Part shown: positions 31,950-45,500 of the stretch, in pieces
Position numbering within the stretch: the stretch's first letter is position 1
Layout: each line of letters begins with the position of its first letter
Origin: Megaleporinus macrocephalus
Lineage: Eukaryota; Chordata; Actinopteri; Characiformes; Anostomidae
Assembly (NCBI GenBank): GCA_021613375.1
Contig: CM038722.1
Location: 22,395,607 to 22,459,606 of the forward strand
Length of the DNA stretch: 64,000 bases
Reading direction: 5' to 3'
Position numbers and translations under genes: made by a program
Notes under the pieces: model-generated
The model's input: the letters and a program-made list of their open reading frames with translations, nothing else
Databases searched by the model: none
What the model was told of the DNA's origin: nothing

Positions 31950-33870
31950 GTAGAAGATGACAACTGATGAGAGGATTGGTCATACTCACAGCTATGGATT
32001 CAGTGGCACTGTGTATTGGGGATGAAGACAAGGGAAAACCATGGAATGCCAGGTTCACAGTGAGCAGGACACTGCTGGCCTATCTCCTTGTCTCGCAAGC
32101 GCTGCTCTGGTGAACACAGGGTTGACGGCTACAGTGGCCCAGCAAGACGTGGCATCTGCAGGGTTCGGCCGGAAGACACAGCAGCTCATCTCTACCTAAT
32201 GACTGGTGAACTAGCGACAGTGAGTTGGAGGTGGATGCCTGATACTGGCAGTTGGAGCCAAGAATATGCACCACTTAGTCTGGGTAGCTGAAGTGCATGA
32301 CGCGTTTTGGGCCTGGACTTTTATATAAACAACAGGTGCCAGCTGGACCTTAAGAGTGCCATGTTGAGTTTCAGATGTGGCTATTTGGTGGTCATGAAGC
32401 CACCATATGTCCAGTACATCGTTGAATGAACGGCTCGTCCCAGGACACATTGCATGCCAAGTCTGGAGTAGTCACAGAGCGTATACCATCCCAGTTATAG
32501 GATGCATGGCCTCCACTCCAAGAACGGTGTGAGGGATTCCAAGGATGTTTGCCAAATGGTTGGCCCTTTGCTCACAAGTGCTTTCTGTTTTCCAGCTTGC
32601 ACTATGAGCCTGGCAACCCATGCCAGCCAAACCAGACCCAACTGGTGGCTTCACCTAGCAGAGGAAAGAGTAGAATGTCAGCCATGAGGGAAATCTGGCA
32701 GCAACAGGAGAGATTGTGGCCAAACAGTCAAGATCGACACCTCAGGCTTTGGAAGATGCAGCAGACAGGCATTATAAAGCTGTCAGAGAGCCCCTGGGCA
32801 ATACCATTAGTCATTAAGAAGGGAGGTGATTGTTGCTTCTGTGCCGATTACAGGAGGCTCAGTGCAGTCACATAGAAAGATTTGCACCCCCAAAATCTTG
32901 AGAAGTGGGTACAGGCAAGTCCTCCCCTTCCAAGTTCAAGTGCTTGATGGAAAGGGTGCTGGAAAGTGACATACTAAAGAGCGGAAGCTCATTTGACTTA
33001 TTTGGCTGCAACTTGAAACAATTGAAAAGCTTTTTAGGACTGGCCTTGCTGGTACCTTGTACAAGTCAGTGTGAGATTTCAAGTGGTCAGAGGATTGGCA
33101 AGTTTTTGACTCCCTACAGCAAACCCTAATAATTGCACCTACCCTGGTTACGGAAGGCTCATTAGGTGGAGGAGTTGCAGGCCTTCATACTTTCGTAACC
33201 CACCATGCAGGCAATCGCCACTGTACTACTCACGCTCTGTCTCAGGGCCCATGTTGCAAGCAAGCATGCAAGGACTGTAAGTGCAGAGAAGCCACAAAAT
33301 GGGAGTCAGGGGTAGACGAGTTAGAGGAGGTGGGGTAAAGGGTGACCAGAGAGAGCTGTGTAGAAGAGTTCTGCAGGAGATGGACAGTGATAAGTGGGTT
33401 GAACAGCAGACACAGGACCCACACCTGTATCCAGTGATTTGGTGAGTGTGCAGCTGTGAACTTGGCAGTGGGCCTGGGTGGAGCTGGTGATAGGGAAGAA
33501 GGAGACGGCAGGTTGACATGTCCAAGGAAACTGCAGAAGGCCGTTTTAGGGACCGTGCATGATCTGTAGGGTCCAATCATTTCTCTGCCATGTGTGACAG
33601 AGTTTATACGGGAGTCGGCTGAGATGGGATGTAGCAAACTAGCAGGAGGTGTGACCTGTGTATGCAATGCAAAGGACTTGCCCGGTGGGTGACCCCATGC
33701 AGTGAATTGGAATTGACATAGTAGGCCCATTCCCATGCAATGCTGAGTTCACCAAGTTTTGGGGTGACGACTTTTGTAAGAGGGGGTGTTGTTGAATGCT
33801 TAAACATTCTTCTAGTTTTTACCCGAGGAAGCTGGAAAATAAGGTAAAGTTACAGATTGTCCACCCACTG
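31950..33870 (+). mobile_element. Degenerate Ty3/gypsy-type retrotransposon fragment
   Basis: The frame 32549-32875 encodes a reverse-transcriptase segment with SPWAIPLVIKKGGDCCFCAD followed by YRRLSAVT, matching the first conserved blocks of Ty3/gypsy RT. A TAG at 32873 interrupts it, and the next in-frame text continues the family pattern (KDLHP). Around 33015-33060 'KQLKSFLGLALL' matches the RT/RNase H connection block. Upstream, near 32100-32130, a phrase resembling the protease region (VNTG...TATVAQQDV) is visible with its aspartate altered. Stops and frame changes show it is dead. I could not define LTRs, so boundaries are approximate. Confidence 0.65.
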
Positions 33871-33917
33871 TCAGTCAATAGTGTTGACTAAATTTCCTAA
33901 TAGTATATTCCTAATAA

Positions 33918-34222
33918 AGGGCAACAAGGTGGGGTAGTGGTTAGCACTGCTGCCTCACAGCAAGACAACCCAGGTTCGATTCCCAGTCCAGGCTATTCTG
34001 TGTGGAGTTTGCATGTTCTCCCTGTGTTTGAGTGGGCTTCCTCCCACACGTCCATAGATGTGCATGTTAGGTTGATGGGTCACTCTGAATTGCCTGTAGG
34101 TGTGAGTGTGTGTTGGCCATGCGATGGACTGGAAAACTGGTGTACCCCACTTTCGCCCGATGACGTTGGGATTGGCTCTAGCCCCCCTGTGACCCTGACT
34201 AGCAGGATATAGCAGAAAATTA
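33918..34222 (+). mobile_element. tRNA-headed SINE-like dispersed repeat
   Basis: The head has RNA polymerase III-like boxes (GTAGTGGTTAGCACTG and GGTTCGATTCC). It is followed by 'ctgtgtggagtttgcatgttctccctgtg', 'tgcatgttaggttgatgggtcactctgaattg' and 'tgcgatggactgg ... gtaccccactttcgcccgatgacgttgggattggctc'. This is one of the best-known interspersed repeats of fish genomes. A second copy lies at 40540-40868. Confidence 0.75.
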
Positions 34223-34592
34223 AAGTGAATTAAAACTAATTAAAATGAATGTGGCTAGATCTCTATTTTTCCTCTTTTTGGAATTGAAATTGTTTAAAAA
34301 TCAGAATTGCAATCAGAGTCGACCCCAATGTGTCTGGAATCAAACAGCCCTAGTTTGTAATGTATGTCTCCTGGACAGTACATGTAAACTAAATGCATGA
34401 AACTGCTCAGATGCCTGAAAGACACAAATATTAATCACAACTGTTATGCATGATGGTACACTTTCACCTTATAATGAATTTTGGTTCCACCATTAGTGGA
34501 GACAACTCAGCAAAATCAACATCAACAACACAATACTGTTCATTCTGAAAAAAAAATCTAATAATAATTGTAAATAATCTACATTATTATTA

Positions 34593-36020
34593 GAGATACA
34601 TTGCCTGGCCAAAAAAAAAGCAAATACAAGCAAGAGACTTCGATTGGACAATTCATGCAGTTGATGTTTCAGCTGGCAATTCTTTTGACTCTAACTGATG
34701 GCATTGAGTAGTGTCATTCCTATTACAATAGATTTAGCAATGAAGCCACTTACAAAGCTAAAATAAGACCACTAGAGCAAATCAAAAAAGAATTCCTGGA
34801 GGCTCACTGACAGGAAAAAGCCGGTTCCTTTATTTCATCTTGCAAGATGGGGGATGCCTTACAGAGAATACACTCACATGACACTCACACAGATACAGAG
34901 AATGGTCACATTTTAAACCTTTTCTAGGGGGTGATGACTTACCTAGCCCCTTCTTTTTCTACCTTCTCAGTATACAGAAAGATTTCCTTTTCAAACAGTC
35001 TCAGATTTCTTCCTTAATAAACATGATTGCTGCATGTCATTTGCATACCATTACTTCATTTAAACAGAACTCTCTTTCTCTCTAAGCTGCTGCTGAGTTT
35101 GTATCTTATCTCTGTCTGGTGTCTCCTCCCGAGGTTACTCAGGACAAGGCTGCAGACAGACTTTATTATTTCCAGCTATGAGTTTATTATTAAATAAATA
35201 TCAAACTATCCAGAAAAAGAGATGCCACCCAGTGTGCTTCATGGAAAGGCTAGTGTTACTTTATCAGGCCATGCTAACTTCCATCAGTAGCTTGTCATTA
35301 ATTAAATAACCATGTGGGAAGACGTATCCTGTGGTCATGGAAAAGATGTTACTGTGTTGTTAGAAGGGTTAATTTACTGGCCTGCATCAAGCAAAAAAGT
35401 GGTTGAAAGAAATGATGATGATCAGAGATCACTTAAATGCTAGTAAAAAATCGATAGTAGAACAGTAGAAGTCACAGCTGTGTTTAATAGTGGAAGTAAG
35501 AGCATTTCTATGAGTGCAATGCAACAAAAACTCACAGGACTGGGACTAAACAGGTGTGTGGCCATAAGAAACCCCTAGTTGTGAGATCAGAAAAAGCCTC
35601 ACTTTGCTAGGGAGAATAAAGATTGGATTGGAAGGAAGGCATGTGATCTGAGTCCGGCTCCAGAATGATGGACACATCAGGGTAAGAAGGTAAGCACACA
35701 TAACAAAGCATCCATTGTGCATAGTTCTCTCTGTACAAGCCTCTGGAGGCAGTGTTAAGGTCCGGGGCTGCTTCAGTTGGTCAGGTTGAGGCTCAGCAAT
35801 TTGTTATGCCAATATAAATTAGGTCAACTGACCACCTGAATGTACTCAATGACTGGGTGGTCCCATCCACGGGCTAAAGGCACGGGCATGTTTGAGGACA
35901 ACAGTGCTAGAACTGTAAATGCTCAGGGAGCATGAGGGTTCGCTGTCACACATGAATTAGCCACCACAGAGTTCTGACATTAACCCCTTTGAAAGTCTTT
36001 GGGATGTGTTAATGTAACAA
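34593..36020 (+). mobile_element. Degenerate Tc1-like transposon (Tc1-A)
   Basis: The left end 'cattgcctggccaaaaaaaaag' is a typical Tc1-like terminus. From about 35300 a broken transposase can be followed in shifting frames: a helix-turn-helix-like segment (LKGLIYWPASSKK), GTGMFEDNSAR (second catalytic Asp block) and SDINPFESLWDV at 35973-36008 (block with the catalytic Glu). The catalytic D and E are retained, but frameshifts and stops make it inactive. About 0.5 kb of unrelated sequence (roughly 34790-35290) interrupts the element. I could not find the right-hand terminal repeat. Confidence 0.7.
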
Positions 36021-37040
36021 TGCATATGGTTGTTAAAACAATAACACAGCAAACAAAGCTTCTTCTTTACTCCTAAATTATTACAGACTTTAACGTCTAA
36101 CCTTTATCACATCATCTGTACTACTATACATAAACGTTTATTTGTAAGGTATAAAGTGACTGACAGGCCTTTAGATCAAATGACAGACAGTCCAGTCTTT
36201 CTGGAAGTGGACAAGGCCATAAGCTGAACTGAAACACCACAAGTTTGCCTTTACCTTTGGACTGAAATCCCAAAATGAATAAAAGTGAATGAAGAGCTTC
36301 TCTAAAATGGTCCTCTTGTGCCTAAACAGATTACGTCTGGTGATACACTGTGGAAGGCAAATTCAGATGTTTTTTTCCCTCAGGTTGGCTAATTTGTCAT
36401 GCACTAATTTCTATATTAGGGATTGGGGTGTTTCTTGCTTTGTGTCTTTACCAGCAAGACGGCTAGCTCTGAAAGCCTGACCCATGCTACAGGATGATTT
36501 GTGATTGTAGGCAATGATCTTCCTGGATTGTGTTGTGCTGTGCAGTCTACAGTCTAAATCAAATCAGCGGTGACGGTGCTAGCACACTCTGGGTTTTTGT
36601 TTAGAGGTGTTGTGCCATCCCTGAATGTGAGAGGCTGTAGTAGCCATGGTTTCCTCTTGTGATTTCAAAACTGCTGACATGTGCCCGTGTTCAATGGAGG
36701 AATGTGTAAATGACACAAATTTTTCCCCAATTCTTTCAAGCTTGTCGTTTCACAAAATGCCAGGCTGTTTAACCCATAGTATTATCCTGACGTCTACAAT
36801 CTTGACCAATGACATTTTGTGATCTGCAACTGTGCGGCGTAGTAACGTGTTCATGTAAAACAAAAGGTCAAAAAATTAAACACTGGCCAGATTTAGGTAC
36901 TATCAACTACTATAAATACAAACATGGTAGTTTAAAGTGGAAGGAAGACACCAACACAATCACAGGACTGAGTATTGAGCAAACTACTGAATGCCCCCTT
37001 GTGGTTAAGTTAAGAAGTGCATCCTTGTTAAATTAAGCCT
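36021..37040. other. No gene recognised
   Basis: Short frames of 63-75 codons on the + strand show no domain. The interval separates two Tc1-like remnants and may include their decayed ends. Confidence 0.4.
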
Positions 37041-38155
37041 GCACAGGCGTGGCCAAAAGTTTTGAGAAAGGCACAAATTTTGGTTTTCACAAAGACTTTC
37101 ATTATATGTTTACAGTGAAGTACAATTATAAGTGTTCCATACGTGTGTTAACCTTTTATTGACAAATACATCCAGTTAAAGCAAAGACTTAACATTTACA
37201 GTGTTGACCTTTCTTTTGCAACTCACCTCGACATGCTGGATATCAGCTTCTGGGCAAATTCTTTAATGATGGTAACCCATTCTTGCCTAATCAGTGCTTG
37301 GAGTTGATCACAGTTTCTAGGTTTTTGTATGTCCACCCTCTTTTTGACCACAGTGGGATTGAGATCTGGGAAGTTTCAATGTTTTGATCACCGAGCCACT
37401 TGGTTATCATCTTTGCCTTGTGACATGGTGCTCCATCATCCTGGAAAAAGCATTGTTAATCTCCAGATTGCTCTTGGATCGTTGGGAGAGGTTACTCTTG
37501 GAGGATGTTTTGATACCATCCCTTATTCATGGCAGTGTTTTCAAAATCTTGAGCGAACCCACTTCCCTGAATGAGAACCCCACACATGAATGGTCTCAGG
37601 ATGCTTCACAGTTGGCATGACACAGGACACATGGTAGCGCTCACCTTTTCTTCTCTGGACAATCAGTTTTCAAGATCTCCCAAATAGTCTGAAGGGGGCT
37701 TCATCAGAGAAAATAACTTTACCTCAGTCCTTTGCAGTTCAATCCCTATACTTCCTGCAGAATGTCAGTCTGTCCTTGATGTTTTTCTTGGAGAGAAGTG
37801 GCTTCTTTGCTGCCCTGTCTTGACAGCAAACCATCCTCCAAAGGTCTTTGTCTCACTGTGCATTCAGATGCACTCACACCTGCCCTCTGCCATTCCTGAA
37901 CAAGCTCTGCACTGGTGGTGACCCAGTCTCGTAGCTGCATCCTCTTTAGGAGACGGCCCTGCCGCTTGCTTGACTTTCTTGGGCTCCCTGAAGCTTCTTC
38001 ACTGCAACTGAAGCAATCTCCTTAAAGTTCCTGATGATTGGATAAATAGTTTATTGGGGTGTATCTTACAAGCAGCAATGCCCTTGCCTGTGAAACCCCT
38101 TTGATGCAATGATGGCTGCATGTGTTTCCTTGGAGGTAACCATGGTTAACAAAAG
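37041..38155 (-). mobile_element. Degenerate Tc1-like transposon (Tc1-B), catalytic Glu block deleted
   Basis: The element reads on the minus strand from about 38140 (MVTSKETHAAIIASKG) through the helix-turn-helix region (KRMQLRDWVTTSAELVQEW at about 37880-37940), DDGAPCHKAKMITKWLGDQN (about 37380-37440) to the C terminus. 'ggccaaaagttttgagaaaggcac' at 37052-37075 is the typical terminus. At 37338-37370 the DDE block reads PDLNPTVVKKRVD, where the family has a stretch with the catalytic Glu and Trp. Those residues are missing, so a small deletion removed the active-site Glu. Several frameshifts and stops are present. Confidence 0.8.
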
Positions 38156-38239
38156 AAAACTTTAAAGCACCACTGCTCTAAAGCAACCAGTCTGCTCTTC
38201 TCATCAGCATGACAGAGTGATATCAGCTGTTTCGTCCTC

Positions 38240-38320
38240 AGATATGTTAAGTAGAGCTGATAAAATGGAGTGTAGATACAATGGGGTGTATCTAATGAAG
38301 GTGCCAGTTGGTGTATGTCT
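38240..38320. mobile_element. Fragment of the dispersed repeat also seen at 54.8-55.5 kb
   Basis: The phrases 'agtagagctgataaaatggagtgtag' and 'ggtgtatctaatgaaggtgccagttggtgtatg' match 'aatagagctgataaaatgaacagtgagcg' and 'ggtgtatctaacagagtggccggtgggtg' at about 55165 and 55438. Confidence 0.55.
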
Positions 38321-38349
38321 CCTCTGCTTAAGAGGGAAAGTAAGATATT

Positions 38350-40535
38350 CAATGAAATATAGGTAGAATTTTTTTTTTGTTTTTTATTTTATTTGGAAGA
38401 AATACTTCTACAATATCAGTGTTGTAGATCTGTGTTCTATGAGTGTTTAAATGGAGAATCTGTTCAATTGGTGGCTCTTGGCGACAACCAAAACCAGGTG
38501 GTCTGGCTGTACCAGTGAGTCTAAAAAGATCTCAGACACTACTTTGTCACATAATCAGTTTGATCTGTGGATGTGACGGTACTCAAATTTAAAGATGCCA
38601 TAGATTGGAAACATGTACTACATTGGCATTGTTGGATAAGGAGAGTACAGAACTGACAATGAATCTCAAACACTGTTGTTCCCTTTTCAAATACAAGTCC
38701 TATTTTTGTAAAAGAGGGCAATAAAGTAAGTCATCTTCGAAATTCTAGACTGTTACATAAACCGTCCTCATCCCTCCCAAAATAACCCTCTGAAAATTTA
38801 CACGTACCGGCTCACGTTCCAGCCCAACAGGAAACAACAACAACAACAACAAATCAAGAGCAATGGTGGACCTTCAGGCTGTGTATGGGTTTGTAAGGGT
38901 ACTTGTGATGCCCTTTCCAGTCCTCTGTCAGTGGCCATTAATGATGTTCATCTTTCAACAAGGTGAAAGTTGACTTCCTCTTCACCAGCTTCTTAATGGA
39001 ATGTTCTATTCCACCTTAAATACTACAGCTTGTACAGGCACCAGCTTACTGCATAGAAACATACTCCCCATGCCGTTAGGATATCAGCACTTTTCATTCC
39101 CTTTTTAAAGAATACTAAACAAACATGGTGGAACTTATCTTTAAACGAGTCTGGGATCGGCTCCCCAATTTGCCAGTTTCAAGGTGTTCAACCTTAAACA
39201 CTGCGGTACCATGCACCAAGTTGGGGAGCAGGAAACCAACTTGAGGGCCTAGATCTTTAGGAAGATTCAGGATAACTTTAATTCCAAGAAGTTAGCTTGG
39301 ACGATATCTCAGAGAAGATCAGTCAAAGAGACTGCAGAGATCCACAGTTCCACCATAAGTACCATCTTAAACCCACCTGCAAGTAGCAGTCATGCTGATC
39401 TTATCCACAATTGGATGGTTGAAGTAGATTATCTTGAAAGTTTCATAGTAAATAACAGCTTTATTTTACTTTGTGTTGAGGTCCTGTCTGTGTTCAGTGT
39501 CTGTTTCAATATTTTGCCTCTAAAAAGCCAATCAGAACAGAGCTCATCTAAACATTCTGTTTTATTCTAGGACCACATCATAAATGCGTAAATGTGTGTG
39601 TAAAACCACATCTGGCATTTTCCACCCCAACCAAAGTCACATACCCATTATGTTGAACATAAGAGAACAACTTAAATGCTGAATAAATGCATTCTATGGC
39701 ACCTTTAATTATACATTTGAGAAAAATATTCAGATCCAAATATATTTTATATTGTTTTCTAAAGTTTCAAAATTCTAAGCATTTTATGGCAATTTGAAGA
39801 TCACGTCAGAGCAGTCCTAACAGGATAAAACCTGAAAATAACCTGAAAATCTCTCAACAACATCACAAACAGAACAAAATCAGCTAAAAAGTAATTAATA
39901 CTTAGAGGACGATACTTTAATGTAGCCTATAATAAAGTAATGATGTATCACTATGTATTACAGTTAATAAAGGCTTTAAGAGGCATGACATGTAATAATG
40001 CAATAAGCAATAATATGGTATAAATTCTCAAAACACAAACACATAAATAAATTAAATAACTCCTAAATAACAATTCCCAGAAATGACCCTCCCAGTTATT
40101 AGTCTCATTCCTCCTATGTTGCTTTCAAATTCTCCTCGAAAGTTTATACTTACGGCTTTGGACTTTTCTGAGTACAGTGATGGATCAGTAGTATTCCATT
40201 AGTCCTGTGGTCAGCGGTCATTCTGGCTGAAGTAATGCCCGGATACACAACATGCTTGCCTTGCATGGTCTTAATGTACTAAGTACCATGTGGCTGATAG
40301 CGCTATTAGCACAGCTGAAGTTGGTGAAGCAGGCGGACCACTGGCCTGGCTGATCCTAAAGGGCTCTAGTGTTTGTAACGGTACTCATGCTCATGCTACG
40401 CGTGGCTTCAGTGCGGCATTAAGCTGTGATTTCAGCCCCACCCCAAAAAATCCTGAACACAAAAATAATGAAAAGCAGTTTTACAGTCAAATTTTAGAAA
40501 TACAGAGTTCACAGTCTTTTCAGCAGTTATGTTCT
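38350..40535. other. No gene recognised
   Basis: It contains a short AAC repeat (38832-38850). At about 39290-39400 a frame with SVKETAEIHSSTISTIL faintly resembles the N-terminal helix-turn-helix of transposases, too weak to call. Otherwise it is AT-rich sequence without exons. Confidence 0.35.
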
Positions 40536-40539
40536 GACA

Positions 40540-40868
40540 TGGCGGCATGGTGGTGTCGTCGCACAGCAAGATGATCTGGGTTGGATTCCCGGTCCAGGTG
40601 GTTCTGTGTGGAGTGTGTATGTTCTCTCCGTGCTTGAGTGGGTTTCCTCCGGGTACTCCGGTCTCCTCCCACAGTCCAAACACATGCATGTTAGGTTGAT
40701 CAGTCACTCTAAACTGCCCTTAGTTATGAGTGAGTGAATGGTGGCCATGCAATGGACTGGGGACCTGTCCATGGTGTACCCCGCCTTTGCCTGATAACGC
40801 TGGGATTGGCTCCAGCCCCCCTGACGTGACCACGACTAGCGGGATAAAGCGGAAGATAATGGATGGAT
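40540..40868 (+). mobile_element. tRNA-headed SINE-like dispersed repeat, second copy
   Basis: It has the same structure as the copy at 33918. Here the head is altered ('gtggtgtcgtcgcacagcaagatgatctgggttggattccc') and the body is better preserved, ending 'actagcgggataaagcggaagataatggatgga', the usual terminus of this family. Confidence 0.75.
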
Positions 40869-40869
40869 G

Positions 40870-42505
40870 TTCTGACATGTTTAGTGTGGTTAGAAACAGA
40901 TCTCTGAGTTTTCTTTACACAGACTTAAAGGTAATTAACCAGTTCTACACAGTTTACACAGCTACCTGATGTGTGTATCACTGTGACAGGACAAGCTGCT
41001 GGATGGTCAGTTTTGATGTAACCGGATAAATGCTTGTAATTAACAGAAACTGACACGACTAACAATAATCCAGTGACTAATGTTTGTAACTTTCATACTT
41101 GTTCTTTTTGTAGTGCTGTCTGTTAGAGAGGTGCAGTATTTATTTAGTATGGTTTGACACAGTTTTATACAACACAACACAGTGTAACGCTATGCAAAAA
41201 CTTTGTTATCCAACAACTCACTATAATACAGTCTGATTTTTTTTTTAGGCAACAAATCGTAAACAATTTTTAAAAATGTTATTTTTACTTTACATATTTG
41301 TTTCTGAAGTACTGCAACTCGTTCGTATCTATTTTATGTTGTTTTTTTTTTACTTCTAAATAACACTTGACTTTTTACAAACAGGCCTTTTCACAAGTCC
41401 TTTAGTGCAAAAAGACTACATTCTTTGTATGACACTAAAGCTGATAAATATGTCAGGTATTATCTTAGAACGAGAAGCGTTGTTGGTCAAACTGGCATGT
41501 AAAAAGTTTTTACTTGCTAGGAGTTCTGCTGGAGCCAGTCAGAGCTGTATCCAAGGGGGAGGGCGAGGCTGATGCTGCCTGTATCTTGTCAAATTGTCGC
41601 CTGGACACACCTACAAGTTGTGCAAGACTTGGCCTAGAGATTTAACAAATCGGCCCCTGACGCTTGAGTTACGGTTTGGAGAGGACAAATTAATCTAAAA
41701 ATAAAACTACTGGGTGCAAATTATTTTCATATTTCTAAATAATAAAGACAAAGGGCCTCTGCTAATAACTCTACAGAAACAAAACTGACAGATCCTAAGA
41801 TCTAAGAAGCAATGTGCATTCCAGCTGAATCTGATCCACAAGTTATTTTAATCTGCATCATTAATTGATGTGAAACAGTCAATCTTACCATTTCTACTAT
41901 CTGCACACACAGGTGTGACCCTGTGGGTGAAGTGCTGCCATCTTCAGCTTTAGTTGTAACTCACTCAAGGATGTTGCTTTGAAAGTGTAACAGAAAATTG
42001 ACAATGTAATATTTGTTAAAGATTTTATTGTCAGAATCAGTAACAATGTTGAATAATTGTTTCAGCCTTAGTGCCGACTTCCTTACAAGGTTTAGCGTAA
42101 GAGTTACAGCATGGCTACCTTAGGTATCCAGCTGTTCATCTTCCCACAGTGCATCCTAATGCCACCACTTCCCTGGGTCAAGTGTAAACACGTGCCTGGC
42201 TGTCAACATGAAATAAGAGTAAATGTTTTTGTGGCAAGAGAACTTTGGTGGCGCAGGGTTTATGAAGGGGTGGCTGGTGTGACGTCTGTAAAAATTAGCT
42301 TGTTATGAAACACAAATCAGGGGAAATGTCACTGATTAGCCTGCTAATCTGTCTTTAATACTCTGATGCACTGGTCTGTCTCAGGTTGGTGCTGTAGTAA
42401 CTTAAGCCACCTAGTTAGTGCTTCATAGACTAACAAGTGTAAATACTGCATATTATAAAATCAGAAGATTTGCCCAATTTGCCAAGAAGAAGTGTGAATT
42501 TTTCA
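40870..42505. other. No gene recognised
   Basis: AT-rich sequence with T runs. A 65-codon frame at 42111-42308 has no domain. Nothing else can be supported. Confidence 0.4.
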
Positions 42506-42507
42506 TA

Positions 42508-45500
42508 CAGTGTGTGATATCAGTGTGAGATATCAGTATGAGATATCAGTGTGTGATATCAGTGTGAGATATCAGTATGAGATATCAGTGTGTGATATCA
42601 GTGTGAGATATCAGTATGAGATATCAGTGTGTGGTATCAGTGTGAGATATCAGTGTGAAATATTAGTATGAGATATCTGTGTGTGATATTAGTGTGAAAT
42701 AGTAGTATGTGATGTCAGTGTGAGATACCAGTGAGATATCTGTGTATGATATCAGTGTGATATATCAGTGTGTGATGTCAGTGTGAGATATCAGTGTGAT
42801 ATATCAGTGTGTGATATCAGTGTGAGATATCAGTGTGATATATCAGTGTGTAATAACAGTGTGTGATATCAGTGTGTGATATCAATATAAGATATCAGTG
42901 TGAGATATCTGTGTGTGATATCAGTGTGAGATATCAATGTGAGATATCAGTGTGTGATGTCAGTGTGAGATATCAGTGTGATATATCAGTGTGTGATGTC
43001 AGTGTGAGATATCAGTGTGATATATCAGTGTGTAATAACAGTGTGTGATATCAGTGTGTGATATCAATATAAGATATCAGTGTGAGATATCTGTGTGTGA
43101 TATCAGTGTGAGATATCAATGTGAGATATCAGTGTGTGATATCAGTGTGTGATATCAGTGTGAGATATCAGTGTGTGATATCAGTGTGAGATATCAGTGT
43201 GAGATATCTGTGTGAGATATCAGTGTAAGATATTAGTGTGAGATATCAGTGTGAGATATCAGTGTGATATCAGTATGTGATATCAGTGTGAGATATCCGT
43301 GTGTGATATCTGTGTGAGATATCAGTGTGAGATCTCAGTGTGAGATATCCGAGTAAAATATTAGTGAGACATCAGTGTGAGATATCAGTGTGTGATATCT
43401 GTATGTGATATCTGTGTGAGATATCAGTGTGAGATATTAGTGTGAGATATTAGTGTGAGATATCAGTGTGAGATATCAGTGTGTGATATCAGTGTGAGAT
43501 ATCAGTATGAGATATCAGTGTGTGATATCAGTGTGAGATATCAGTATGAGATATCAGTGTGTGGTATCAGTGTGAGATATCAGTGTGAAATATTAGTATG
43601 AGATATCTGTGTGTGATATTAGTGTGAAATAGTAGTATGTGATGTCAGTGTGAGATACCAGTGAGATATCTGTGTATGATATCAGTGTGATATATCAGTG
43701 TGTGATGTCAGTGTGAGATATCAGTGTGATATATCAGTGTGTGATATCAGTGTGAGATATCAGTGTGATATATCAGTGTGTAATAACAGTGTGTGATATC
43801 AGTGTGTGATATCAATATAAGATATCAGTGTGAGATATCTGTGTGTGATATCAGTGTGAGATATCAATGTGAGATATCAGTGTGTGATGTCAGTGTGAGA
43901 TATCAGTGTGATATATCAGTGTGTGATGTCAGTGTGAGATATCAGTGTGATATATCAGTGTGTAATAACAGTGTGTGATATCAGTGTGTGATATCAATAT
44001 AAGATATCAGTGTGAGATATCTGTGTGTGATATCAGTGTGAGATATCAATGTGAGATATCAGTGTGTGATATCAGTGTGTGATATCAGTGTGAGATATCA
44101 GTGTGTGATATCAGTGTGAGATATCAGTGTGAGATATCTGTGTGAGATATCAGTGTAAGATATTAGTGTGAGATATCAGTGTGAGATATCAGTGTGATAT
44201 CAGTATGTGATATCAGTGTGAGATATCCGTGTGTGATATCTGTGTGAGATATCAGTGTGAGATCTCAGTGTGAGATATCCGAGTAAAATATTAGTGAGAC
44301 ATCAGTGTGAGATATCAGTGTGTGATATCTGTATGTGATATCTGTGTGAGATATCAGTGTGAGATATTAGTGTGAGATATTAGTGTGAGATATCAGTGTG
44401 AGATATTAGTGTGAGATATCCGTGTGCGATATTAGTGTGGGATATCTGGATGAGGTATCCATGTGAGATATCAGTGTGAGATATCAGTGTGAGATATCAG
44501 TGTGAGATATTAGTGAGACATCAGTGTGTGATATCTGTGTGAGATACCAGTGTGAGATATCAGTGTGAGATATTAGTGTGTGATATGAGTGTGAGATATC
44601 AGTGTGAGATATTAGTGTGAGATATCAGTGTGAGGTATCCATGTGAAATATTAGTGAGACATCAGTGTGAGATATCAGTGTGTGATATCAGTGTGTGATC
44701 CAAATGAAGAATAAAGAATAAAGAATGATATCAATGAGAGATATCAGTGTGAGATATCCGTGTGTGATATCAGTGTGAGATATCAATGTGAGATATCAGT
44801 GTGAGATATCAGTGTGTGATATCAGTGTGAGATATCAGTGTGAGATATCAGTGTGAGATATCTGTGTGAGATATCAGTGTAAGATATTAGTGTGAGACAT
44901 CAGTGTGATATCAGTATGTGATATCTGTGTGAGATATCAGTGTGAGATCTCAGTGTGAGATATCTGTGTAAAATATTAGTGAGACATCAGTGTGAGATAT
45001 CAGTGTGTGATATCTGTATGTGATATCAGTGTGAGATATCAGTGTGAGATATTAGTGTGATATATTAGTGTGAGATATCAGTGTGAGATATTCGTGTGAG
45101 ATATCCATGTGAGATATTAGTGTGAGATATCTGGGTGAGGTATCCATGTGAGATATTAGTGTGAAATATCAGTGTGAGATATCAATGTGAGATATCAGTG
45201 TGAGATATTAGTGAGACATCAGTGTGAGATATCAGTGTGTGATATCTGTGTGAGATACCAGTGTGAGATATCAGTGTGAGATATTAGTGTGTGATATGAG
45301 TGTGAGATATCAGTGTGAGATATTAGTGTGAGATATCAGTGTGAGGTATCCGTGTGAAATATTAGTGAGACATCAGTGTGAGATATCAGTGTGTGATATC
45401 AGTGTGTGATCCAAATGAAGAATAAAGAATAAAGAATGATATCAATGAGAGATATCAGTGTGTGATATTAGTGTGAAATAGTAGTATGTGATGTCAGTGT

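Noticed and set aside
39290..39430. Possible transposase helix-turn-helix (SVKETAEIHSSTISTIL)
   Set aside because: Single weak similarity without neighbouring transposase blocks or terminal repeats.
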